64,000 nucleotides of DNA from Pholiota molesta (taxonomy: Eukaryota > Basidiomycota > Agaricomycetes > Agaricales > Strophariaceae): assembly GCA_014925825.1 (NCBI GenBank), contig JACGCK010000017.1:372001-436000 (forward strand). The letters run 5' to 3'. Shown one piece after another: positions 37,854 to 47,915 of the stretch. A program made the position numbers and the translations under genes. The stretch's first letter is position 1. Each line of letters starts with the position of its first letter. The notes below the pieces were generated by a model, which saw only the letters and a program-made list of their open reading frames with translations, did not search any database and was not told the origin of the DNA.

Positions 37854-39238
37854 TAGGGATGCCGAAGTTCGGTTCCGAACTGGCGCAGAGAACCGGAACC
37901 GGCCGAACCGGACCGACGGTTCTGGTTCAGTCCGGTTCCAGTTCGGGTATTCTGGCATACGGTTCGGCTCTCGGTTCTGAAAATTCTGGGGGTACCAGAA
38001 CCGAGTTCGAACCGGTTCGAACCGAACTTTCTGTGCTCAACATCTGGTATTTATTGGCCCAGAATTGAGCAAGCTACGCTGAAAACATTGAGAACTGGCA
38101 AGAATTGATGGACAGAGACAACGCGCACGTGCAGATGCCGACACGTGCCATCAACTGTTTGTTGATGGCTGCAAGTACGAATTTCAACCACCAATACACA
38201 ACCTCGACACATCACACAGCGCCAGCAAGCGTCGTCAATATCGGTGCCGCGACAACGCCCGCTGCCCGCCACGTCACCCCCAACCACCGCCAACGACAAT
38301 GGACGATGCCCGCCACCTCGCCCGCGCATGCACCGTGTTGCCCCCACATCGTGCCATGACGACGCCTGCCACGTCACTGGGCTCGTTCACCCGCCATGAC
38401 GATGGACGAAGCGGTGTAGGAAATGGAAGGGGAGACCCGGGAGCGGGAGACCCACCAGGTACGGCCCCTATGCCCATCATCCTCACTTGCCACTGACACC
38501 CATCCCATCCCTCCCCACAGCTTCCTTGCACGGCGATGAGGTGCCGCAGCCACCGCCGCCCTTGGCCACGCATTCGCCGTGCCCCCGCCCCCGCTGTGGG
38601 ATTCCCACCCCGCTGCACCGCTGGTCCATGCGCGCTGCCACGTCACCACAACGAGGCGGCGTGCTCGAACCAAGCCGCTGTGCGCCCGCCCCTCGCCTTT
38701 GCGCTGCGGCCCCCCCGGCGCGCCCTGTGGGAAGGATGGCAGCGGGGCGGCATGGATTTCCTGGGACATATCAAACACGCTCGTGCAGGAGGTGCAGACA
38801 GACAAGGCAGACGGCAGCACGGACGCCAGCAGCGCATCGCGGGCACCTCACCCATGCGCGGCGTGTTCATTCGTGCTCGCGCCATCCTCTCCAACCCACC
38901 CGCACTCACCGTCTATACGTACAATCAGTGCTGCATATGCAGCACTGTGCGGCGTGGAGACGCGTCGTGCCAGGTGTGGCCATACCCACTCGTGCGGATC
39001 ATCAGGCTTGCCACCACCAACATGCATGCGCTTTGTCAATGCCTTCGACGCCACCATGGAGGAAATTTTGGCCGGTTCATTGGTTCGAACCGGTTCTAGA
39101 ACTGGACTGAACCGAAAGAACCGACAGAGTCGGTTCTGGTCCAGTTCTGTTCCGGTTCGGGCGGTTCTTTGTCGGTTCAGTTCTCGGTTCTGGCTGAAGG
39201 GGTCAAGAACCGGACTGAACCGAACTTCGGCATCCCTA
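37854..39238. mobile_element. non-autonomous hAT-like element, 1385 bp
   Basis: The left end begins TAGGGATGCCGAAGTTCGG and the right end is its exact reverse complement. Both sides carry the 8-bp target duplication TCATTGGC (37846-37853 and 39239-39246). The first and last about 180 bases are packed with GGTTC/GAACC words, typical subterminal binding repeats for a transposase. The interior (38100-38900) is GC-rich and holds long open frames on both strands, but none looks like a hAT transposase. The TIR start TAGGGATG is classic for hAT elements. Confidence 0.92.
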
Positions 39239-39329
39239 TCATTGGCCGACAATCGGATTACCGTATCGCAAAATCATTGGGAGGTTTCGACCCATTGTTG
39301 GCCCCGCACCACCATCATCGTTGTCCGAG

Positions 39330-41152
39330 TAGGCAAATGCACGGGTAGGCCATACCCGCGCGGGTCACGGGTACGGGTACTGCCGGGTACGGGTACGGGT
39401 CACGATTTGCCGACCCGTGACCCGGCATTACCCGTGACCGAAACTCCGCTTGAAACCGAAATCAACAATGGTGATAACGTCTGGGATTTGGAAAAACCGG
39501 CGCAGCGATCAGCGATCAGGTGGCGGCGTTTGCCGCCGCCGCGCATGTGACTTGGCGGCCGTGCTGCGCGCGTCGCGCGACATCGGGCGCGCAACTAAGT
39601 GACTGTCAACGCAATGACACGGCCGCGACTCGAAGGGACAATGGCGGCACGATGCGATGGCGGCGAGGGATAAGACCACAAAACGCTTTGTGACGTTCCC
39701 GGGTACCCATACACATACACGACCCCCGACGATGACACAACATCGCGTCCCAATTCAAGGGCGGCGGACATGACATGATGGGTGTTGGAGGATGAGGGCA
39801 AGGGGATGACATGTCGTCGTCCTCCCTGTTCTACCCCTATATTGTTATTTGAATATAGGCGGGGACAGCATAGACTTAGTAGAGACTTAGAGTTGCTAGA
39901 TTATTTAATTTATGAAGTAGTAGACCTTTATTTTTTTCTAATTCATCTATGCAATGGGAAAGCTGAATGGCGGGGAGATCTTGACCAATGTTAATGTTCA
40001 ATTAGTCCCAATGCTGGCGGCAAACATAGCGGCGTGCAAGCGTGAACGCGATTGGGACGCGGGGACGCGTTGGGCGGGGGCGCAGTAAGCTACCGGTCGA
40101 AAGTTGCCGCCGTTCCGCCGTTCATGATCGCTGCCGGTTTTTCCATTTCCCAGATGTCCTCGACAATGGTTGATTTCGAATTTCATGCCTTGCGCGCAAA
40201 CACCACGCACTATGGAGCACCCACCGAGCGCAGACGGCGCATGAACAACGACGGCGCACAACGCACGGCACGAACGACGATGGCGCACAACGCACGACGG
40301 AACGACGACACGTCACAACCACGAGCGGCCGGCGGACCCGACACGCGAACAAGAGTGGGCCGCAACAGACGAGGAGGGCGAGGGGATGGCACGTCGTCGC
40401 CATCCCCTCCAAAGGTGCACTTTGTTCTTTCCATGTGGTGACTCCCAGCTGATGCCCCGAACGAGCGCCGCAGGAGCAAGCCAACGCAGTGGTGCACCAC
40501 GGACGACCGCGCTCGATGGACGACGGACGCCATGCGGATTCGCCCCCAGAATGCCCTTCCCAGGGCACGGGCATGGCAAGGGCTAGCGAGCAAGTGAGGG
40601 TCGAGTGGCCACACCCACGTTACACCCACCCCGGCACTCCTTGTTGTCGTCCGAGGGGTCGATGACGTCCGCACCTGTGGCGTTTGCAAGCACGCTCGCG
40701 GAGGCCGAACATCGCCGTGCCCGTACCACCCCGCCCGTGTGCCACCCTCCTCCACCAACCACCGCGCGCGGCCCTTATACAGCGACGCCAGGGCACCTTG
40801 CTCGTCGGCTGCGAGCTCGGCGCCAAATGCACGGAGCTTTCAGCTGCGTTCGAGCATGCATGGGCGCCATCTGGCGCATTCTCGGTGTCTGCGGAGCGCC
40901 GCGGGAGGTGCTATTCGCCCAGGACGGCTGCCTGACCGTCTGCGTGTACGAAGAACACTGCCAATGCAGTGTTCTTCGTCACGAAGACGCAACATGGCAG
41001 CTGGGACTGCAAACCCGCCGGATACCCGTTACCCGTACCCGTAGCCAACGTACCCGCGCGACTTCAACCCGCGGGTCCACGGGTATGGGTATGCGCGGGT
41101 ACGGGTACGGGTAGCCCTCGAGACACCCGAGGGTTACCCGTGCCATTGCCTA
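39330..41152. mobile_element. non-autonomous hAT-like element, 1823 bp
   Basis: The ends are TAGGCAAATGCACGGGTA on the left and the reverse complement of TAGGCAATGGCACGGGTA on the right. The perfect 8-bp duplication TGTCCGAG flanks them (39322-39329 and 41153-41160). The subterminal zones hold dense ACGGGT/ACCCGT repeats in both orientations. The interior contains GC-rich, repeat-like sequence with no transposase frame. Only about 90 bases separate it from the 1385-bp element, so two hAT insertions lie nearly side by side. Confidence 0.92.
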
Positions 41153-41371
41153 TGTCCGAGTCGATCCCTTATTTTAAAGACACCCCACTGGCGCACTCCG
41201 TTGTCAAATGGGACAGCAATTCAGCAGGGGAAGTCCCAAGCACTCCAGTAAAGGTGGTTTACAAAGCAGTGTCGAGGGGTAGGGACTAGTTCACAAATAA
41301 AAAAAGATATCAAGGGGGTTGCCATGGATCAGATGGAAGAATTGTCGATGGAGTAGGACCTAGGAACCTCA

Positions 41372-41908
41372 CACGGCGGACAAATAGGTGTCAAGTCGCG
41401 ATTTGAATTGTCATGTCCAGTTACGTGACAGTTAACTGTCAAGTTACATGTCCATTTTTGGATGTCACGCCCTCTTAGAGAAATTCGGCATTTGACTTTC
41501 CCTCTGACCTCGTTTGTCAGTATCAGCACTGTAGAAAGAAGAGCTCATAATTTGGGAAGCTTATAATATTATATAAAACGCTTGGGGGTTCCAAATTGTG
41601 GACTTAATTGTGATTTCGACTGACTATCATGTTTTCTTTGAATGTAGTTGTGACAGCTAGTGTTGGTCCCATAACTGTATGCATTTTCCGGCGATTCTCC
41701 AGAAGAAAATTGTATGTAGAGTTTTGTGTGGACTTGGTCAATGACATTTCGGCTTTTGGGTCAAAATTTGGCTCAATATGCAGTCTAGTGAGTTTTCTTT
41801 CCTAGTTAGCCAGATATCGTCACGAGTATGTCACAAATAATCCAAAAATGGACACCTGACTTGACATGACAAGCCGCGGCACGACTTGACAGTTAAATGT
41901 CCGCCGTG
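41372..41908. mobile_element. 537-bp inverted-repeat element (MITE)
   Basis: The left end CACGGCGGACA and the right end TGTCCGCCGTG face each other. Inverted similarity continues for roughly 90 bases, including GTCAAGTCG, TTGTCATGTC and the shared word TGTCCATTTTTGGAT. Flanking TCA occurs on both sides (41369-41371 and 41909-41911), a 3-bp target duplication. No coding frame is present. A 3-bp duplication with CAC-starting ends would suit the CACTA or Harbinger groups, but the family is not certain. Confidence 0.75.
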
Positions 41909-41911
41909 TCA

Positions 41912-42131
41912 GCTGAAGTTGTTTGGCGCAGTTCACAACATGTGACTTGTGAACTCGCGGGCCGTTCACAACTCTGCCGGCCAAAGTTGTGACTTTGCGT
42001 GATCCCCAAGAACCGAAGGTGAAGTCCCAAAAATGGAAGGCGCGCCGCAGGCGCCGGAAAAATAACAATTTTGTACTCGTAGTTTACTTTTTGCAATCTA
42101 CTCTCTCTACGCACACGGAAACCGCACGAAA
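41912..42131. repeat. TTCACAA/TTGTGAA-type motif cluster, 5' of recombinase gene
   Basis: Within about 100 bases the words GTTCACAAC, ACTTGTGAAC and GTTCACAAC recur in both orientations. Similar words recur at 47590-47800 on the far side of the recombinase gene. They may mark one end of the recombinase element. Confidence 0.5.
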
Positions 42132-45100
42132 ATGCAGCACGACATCCCTCTTGACCCCGCTTTATTAAACGCGCAGTATCCAATGCCCAATCCAACCGCG
42201 GAGAATGACATCGGTAAGCTTTTCTCGGCACGCATGTCTGAGACACACCGAATGATTGATACCTGATTGATACGCTTCTCGAAGACGCACCCACGGCTAT
42301 GCAATCTCACGCCCAGAATAGAGCGCCGGCGCTCGATGCACGCCCGTCGGGTGCTAATGCATAGTGAGTTACAGACTTACATTGATTTCTATGAGTTTAT
42401 TCGCATTTCTTACTGAGTAACTACACCCAACACAGCTCCGAGATGAAGGTTACCGAGCTCAAGCAGCTCTGCCGCACCCGGGGGCTGAGCACAGTGGGTA
42501 AAAAGGTGGAATTGATTGAGCACTTATCTACTACGTCTGGGAATCACTCGTGCATCCATCAGATCTTTCTTCTTTTTATGTATTTCTCTCACACGAAAGC
42601 TTAACTTTAGCCGCATGAACACATTGCCGCAGGCCACTGAGAAGGACCCATCCTCACAGCCTGGTGGAGCCGAGCTCCTGGGTGTCGACATAGTGCAGAT
42701 TGATGGCCGTCAAGTGCACGCTGATGCCGAAAAGATGCTAGGGTCCTTCGAGGCTGGGTATAATCAAGGTGACGAGAATTTCGGCGATGACGACGATGAC
42801 GAGCTTGGCGAGAATGTGCACAATCCAGGGGTGGTGGATACACCTCGGACACATGATGCATTGGCATGGGTGGATAAATTTATACTTGACACACGCCGAA
42901 AGAGTGGAAGGGTGACGGAAAATTCAGTTCTCAAGCTTTGGAGGGTAAGAAATTAATTTCTATTCAACTATGTACTCTAGTTTTGACTGAGAAATAATAG
43001 TCCTGGGTCTCCACGGCCATTGAATCTGGTGAAATACCAGATCATATTGTCGATGCCCATCACCAGATTATGTATCTAAAGCGAGAGGCAAGCCGACAGC
43101 TATTTAATACAGATGGGACTAGTAAAGCTACAACTGCACGTCTATCTCCTGTATGTACTTTATTTAATTTGTGGGAATTTTATTTATTCTAGCCCTGATT
43201 TAATGTACAGGCATCACTCAAGAAGACGTTGACAATGCTGGGAAGAGTTCGCCGACGTCAAGAAGATGAGAACCTGGAGTTGAAAGTAACTCAGCCTGCC
43301 AAAACTTCGCGTATGGATGATTTCTTCAAGGCAGTTATGATACAGTCTCAGCGATTACGGTTGGAGTAAGCATGTTCAATTTAAATCAATGTTCCATGAC
43401 GCTGTTCTGACCTTTTTTTTTGCTTTTTTTTCTCCAAGGAATGAAGACTTCGATGTCACAAAAGGGACAGTTCTCGACTCTGAGCTTCGACCAGATCAAT
43501 TTGGCGAGATTACTGACGCAATTATGCAACATTTATCTCAACGTGGGTTGGAAAAAAAAATTCTGCACACAATAAATTCGCTAACTATCATACATGTTTA
43601 GTTCCTTCTGTTATAAAGGCACACTTTGCATGGACATGGCAGTGTTCAATGTTGAACTGGAGTGACGAGCTTGTTTCACTCCCTATGGCATGCATTCATC
43701 CATACACACTACGGGTACCAGAATATCGACTACAGGATGGGAGTGTTTCTCCGATTATACAAAATATTCCTGGCGTCTTGGCCCTTCATTATGAGACCAA
43801 GACCAGTCATCCTGGAGTAAGTATAATATTTTTCAACACTGCAAATGTACTTGAGCTAATATCAATTAATACAGAAAACAGAACCAGCTCATAGCTTTGT
43901 TCTTCCTCATAAAGATCCCCTTCGCTGTCCAGTAGGCGCCCTCGCGATAATGCTGCACTTTATGTTCGACCAAGAAGATCTAGTTCGTCGCATTCCGACA
44001 TGGGAATGGTCGCATCCGCAGACTTGGCGTCAGGTAATTTTAATATTCAGCATGGTAATATATATTCTAACTAATTTTTACATAGGTTCGTGTATTGTTT
44101 GGAAAGACAGTTGACCAGCCAAGCACTGGTGATGCTGTAGGCCGCATGTACAAAGTCTTTCTTGATCAAACCAGCATTACATCAAGCAAGAAAGCGCATC
44201 TTGCTCGTCGCACCATTCCTGCAATTATGGAAGAAATGGGGTATGTACAATGTTTTATTTTATTTTTATATTCATGTTCTAACCTTTGCCTGTAGTGTTC
44301 CAGCTGATCAAGTTGACGCCATTGGGCATTGGGAAGGAAATACAAGGCGTGAAGTTTACGCTGCAAAAATACCAAAAGCAGTGAGTATAATTCTACAGAT
44401 GCTATATTTATGATGAAATTCACCTTATATTATAGGCTGTTATTGCGCTTGCAGGATTTCCCGTTGGCGAGACATATCATGTACCATGGGCGCGTGTTGA
44501 GGTACCCGAAAACCTTCAGAAACACATATTTCCTTTTTGCGAGACGATAATTACCCGTCTTCGAAATGAAGGTCATTCAAACCCGGCAACCTTCAGTTTT
44601 CTTAACCTGCTTCAATTTTTGCGACCTTTCTTTTGGCGGGTGTGTACTCTTAACTGCTTCTGACTATTGGTTTAACTTATTTATGAGTTTTATTAAGACA
44701 ATCGCTGCAATTAATGACGCCTATCCGGGGACATTGATTGTCAAGCGTCTGCATATTTTGCATGATGTTCCCGAGGCTCAGACCTTTCTCGCAAACTGGA
44801 AAGAGCTTCTTCAAGCTGAAGCCAATGTCCAGGCTTCTATTTCCACTGTTAGCCAGGAATTTCATGAAACATCCACTCGCAATGCATTCACCAGGCTATC
44901 AACACAAATCAATGACTTACAGAAGCTTTCATCGAATATGCATGAAGTTCTTTCTCGACGCACAGAGATATTTTCGCCTTCGAAGCGCCCCAAGACGTCG
45001 CATCAGAGTCAGCTACCCATTTCCACTCCCGGCGCTGGCCCATCATCTTCTCCAATGCAACTCAACACCCATGATAATGCTTCTCCCCAACCATCTAATA

Positions 45101-45871
45101 TATCCTCTTTTGCATCCTTTGTTCCCCCAACAACTCCTCCTCGCCCATCATATGAACGAACTTTAGCGCCCAACCCAACTCCAAGCCCGCCTCAGCCGCA
45201 TCTCAATGGTGGTTCAAAAATTATACCGATCGCAATTCAGAAGACAGGAAAGATATACCACGTTCTCCGTTTGACGCCCCCCAACTTGTCGAATGGCCAG
45301 GAATCTGTCCAAATTCTCCATGACCCGATTCTCCCACCGCCTACCGCCTTTCGCGACTCCGAATTTCCTAGCTTCTACAACAGTACATGGCAACATATAT
45401 TTGAAAGAGTGGTGAATCCTGTCGCATTATGGGAAGTTTATGCGCCCAAAAACCTCGGAGATTACAACAATATGGGGGATCTTTGGCAGGCTTGGGATGA
45501 AGGAAGTTTTGTTGAGGGTGTCGGACGTCTTCCAGCCCTTCGACTCATTGAAGCTCGCTGGGGCACGCTGAAGAATCAGGAGACGAACAAAGGAAAGTAT
45601 GCAGCATGGAGGCCCCACAAGAATGACAGGGTGAGTGTATTTCTTGCTCGTAAACATCCAATTAAGTATTTAACTTGGTCTCAAGGTTCGAAAGATTTGG
45701 GGTAACTTTTATTTCTTTGTTTCGCGCATTCGGGCCTTAGAAGCAACCGGAAGCAGCTCTATCGAGGCCGTCGCACATTTCGAAGGACTCCGGGGTACAA
45801 GAAGCCTCAACCAGCTTCATCGATCGCTTCAAGAAAAAAAGAGATCTCGAGAGGAAGAAGCACAGAAATAG
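42132..45871 (+). CDS. SAP-domain tyrosine recombinase, Crypton-like, with GCR1_C end
   Basis: Predicted 979-residue intact protein. Exons: 42132-42213, 42285-42363, 42436-42534, 42611-42944, 43001-43150, 43211-43365, 43439-43542, 43602-43816, 43875-44033, 44086-44240, 44296-44380, 44436-44639, 44698-45630, 45686-45871; phases agree. Residues about 55-87 form a SAP DNA-binding motif (MKVTELKQLCRTRGLSTVGK, then KVELIEHL). An acidic stretch follows. The middle matches the Ndc10/Crypton recombinase fold, with the tyrosine-recombinase residues in order: Arg in PLRCPVGAL (about 420), HxxR in KKAHLARRT (about 497), His/Trp in DAIGHWEGN (about 520), Tyr in REVYAAKIP (about 531). The C-terminal part (about 855-960), LRLIEARWGTLKNQ...WRPHKNDRVRKIWGNFYFF, matches the GCR1_C DNA-binding domain. 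Cryptons combine such a recombinase with GCR1_C; the N-terminal SAP domain is less usual to my knowledge. No stop or frameshift is seen, so the gene could be active. Confidence 0.87.
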
Positions 45872-47552
45872 TGTAGTTCACCAGGACATACACATTTTTT
45901 TAAATATATAAACTACTGAATCTTCTTAATAGTTCTTATCCCTAAAACCGACACTTTATCATAGTTTGCAAATAGTTTGTTAATGAAATTTATTGTGATA
46001 TCTACCAGACATGTCAGTATCTACAAAATCTATCTTAGTTCGCGGCAGCTGCGAGCAATGGCCTCGCGTTTGTCGCATTGGTGCTCGACGAGGCGGCCCC
46101 GGTGACGGCGGGCGGCTGTGAGCCCTCGACAGCAGCTGCGACTTGGCTGCGACATCGACGGCCGGTGCGAGCAAGCTCGATGGCCCAACGGGCAGCGACG
46201 GCGAGCGAGAAAGCTCGAGCCCTCGACAGCAGCTGCGACTTGGCTGCGACATCGACGGCCGGTGCGAGCAAGCTCGATGGCCCAACGGGCAGCGACGGCG
46301 AGCGAGAAAGCTCGATGCGCCTCCAAGCAAGTGGACGACGCGTCGACACCCTCCTAGCAGCTGGGCTCTTCGAACGAGCAGAGCTAAAGCTGCCCGGTCC
46401 TTATGCTCGTCACGCTGCGAGGCGACCCTGGTACTCGCGCCGCGGCCTTGAGTGCATCGAGTTGGCGGCCAGCACTCAACGCCGGTAAAGGCTGCCCACC
46501 TAGCGGTGGCGACGGGGCCGTCGTACTTGTCGTAGGGATTGGCGGCGGCGACACTGGACGGCGGCTACTTGTTGGAGAGACGTCGAGCTGGGCCAGCGCT
46601 CAATGTTCGGCCACCCTCCACTTGTCGACAATGCACTTGTGAGGCGCTCTGTGATGGCGGTGGCTCCGAGCAGGCTCGAGCTCGACGAAGCGGCGGTCAT
46701 GTTCGCACAAGCTCGATGGCGGCGGCTCCGAGGCTCGATGTCGGTTGCTCGATGTCGTACGTAGCAGGCTCGATGACGGCGGCTGCAACGTCGGCAGGTT
46801 TGGAGGCTGCAAGGCTGGCAAGTTCAATGGCGATGCGATGGTGGCTGCGCGCCAGAGCTCGATGGCGGCGGTTGGAAGGCTTGACGGTTGCGGCACATTC
46901 GATGGCGATGGTGGTGGCTGCGCGCTAGAGAGCTCGATGGTGGCGATTGGAACGGTGGTTGCACACTAGCAAAGAGGTACTAACAATAAAAAAAGCTGGT
47001 TAGTCAAACGGATAGCGCATCAAGCACAGGCGACGAGCCCAGGCCTGAGCTCAAGCCGCCCGTATATTATGAAAGAGACTCACTTGTCTATGATTTAGCT
47101 GCTAATGAACTGATTTGAATTCACGACGCATTGTTTATGGTCGTCCACGAGGAGGCCGGACGCGAAGTCGACGGCGAAACGCCCGACGCAAAGTCAAGGG
47201 CGGGACGATGAAAGCGTGGTGCAGCGGCAATATGGCGTGGTGGTACGAAGAAAAACGGCGGCAAGTACGGGGAGAGGCGAGGCGCGCTGGACGAGGAGGT
47301 GGAAGGGAAGGGAGGGAAGAAAGGGAAAGGAAAGCCGACGCTGCGACCGAGCTCCTCGGAAAGAAGGCGGCGGGAGAAGCGCAGCGTGAGAGAGCGCGAG
47401 CTTGCATGCGGCAAACGCGATGCTTGACACGAGATTTAGGCGCCCACGCACGCTATGACGCAGCCGCGCCGTTTCGCCGTGTTACGCGAGAGCAAGTCAC
47501 AGCGTGCCCAGTTTGTGACGCGGGGGCACGCGCTGGCGAAGTAGAGCGTGTG
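45872..47552. other. GC-rich repeat-bearing arm between recombinase and Mau2 genes
   Basis: Apart from 150 AT-rich bases after the recombinase stop, this stretch is GC-rich with overlapping open frames on both strands, none with a known motif. It contains a tandem duplication (46121-46314). 46660-46960 repeats GCTCGATGGCGGC-like words. 47115-47415 is purine-rich. It probably belongs to mobile DNA. Confidence 0.4.
46121..46314. repeat. 97-bp tandem duplication
   Basis: The unit beginning AGCCCTCGACAGCAGCTGCG at 46121 repeats from 46218 with essentially no differences, implying a recent duplication. It creates parallel long open frames that look coding but are not supported as genes. Confidence 0.85.
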
Positions 47553-47800
47553 AATGGCGAAGTCGACGCCGACTTCGCCATTTGCCCGCCAAATGCCGCA
47601 AAAACTTGTGAACCAAGTTGTGAATCGGCCCTCAAAACTTGTGAACGCGAGCGTGACAAGTTGTGATTTCCGTTCCCATCTGCCAAAAACTTGTGAATCG
47701 ATGGCGAAGTCTGAGCGTGGGAACGCGTCCATTTTGGCGCGGCCGCGCGCGATTCACGGTTCACAGTCGGAGTTTGAATCGCCATCAATTCACAACAGTT
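47553..47800. repeat. hairpin and TTGTGAA-motif cluster
   Basis: A perfect 13-bp inverted repeat with a 4-nt loop (AATGGCGAAGTCG, 47553-47565, and its complement, 47570-47582) is followed by several ACTTGTGAA / AGTTGTGA words to 47700, then GATTCAC and TTCACAACAG. Similar words lie upstream of the recombinase gene. Confidence 0.6.
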
Positions 47801-47915
47801 GTCCTAAGACCAGGCTTTGTAGTGACATCAATAATGTGACCAGACACGAATCGTAACAAAACGTGACGCACTTTACCGCCTGCCACCTTTGGCATTGACT
47901 TTATCCCAGCTTGCG

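Noticed and set aside
38374..39550. Several open frames over 140 codons, one of 323
   Set aside because: They fall inside a hAT-like element with GC-rich repeats, run on both strands and lack transposase motifs.
40052..41114. Open frames of 100-180 codons on both strands
   Set aside because: Inside the second hAT-like element; Arg/Thr/Ala-rich by-products of composition.
46030..46490. Parallel open frames with repeated text
   Set aside because: Caused by the 97-bp tandem duplication; frames differ between copies because 97 is not a multiple of three.
47115..47666. 183-codon forward frame rich in Arg/Glu/Gly
   Set aside because: Purine-rich low-complexity DNA with equally open reverse frames; no motif.
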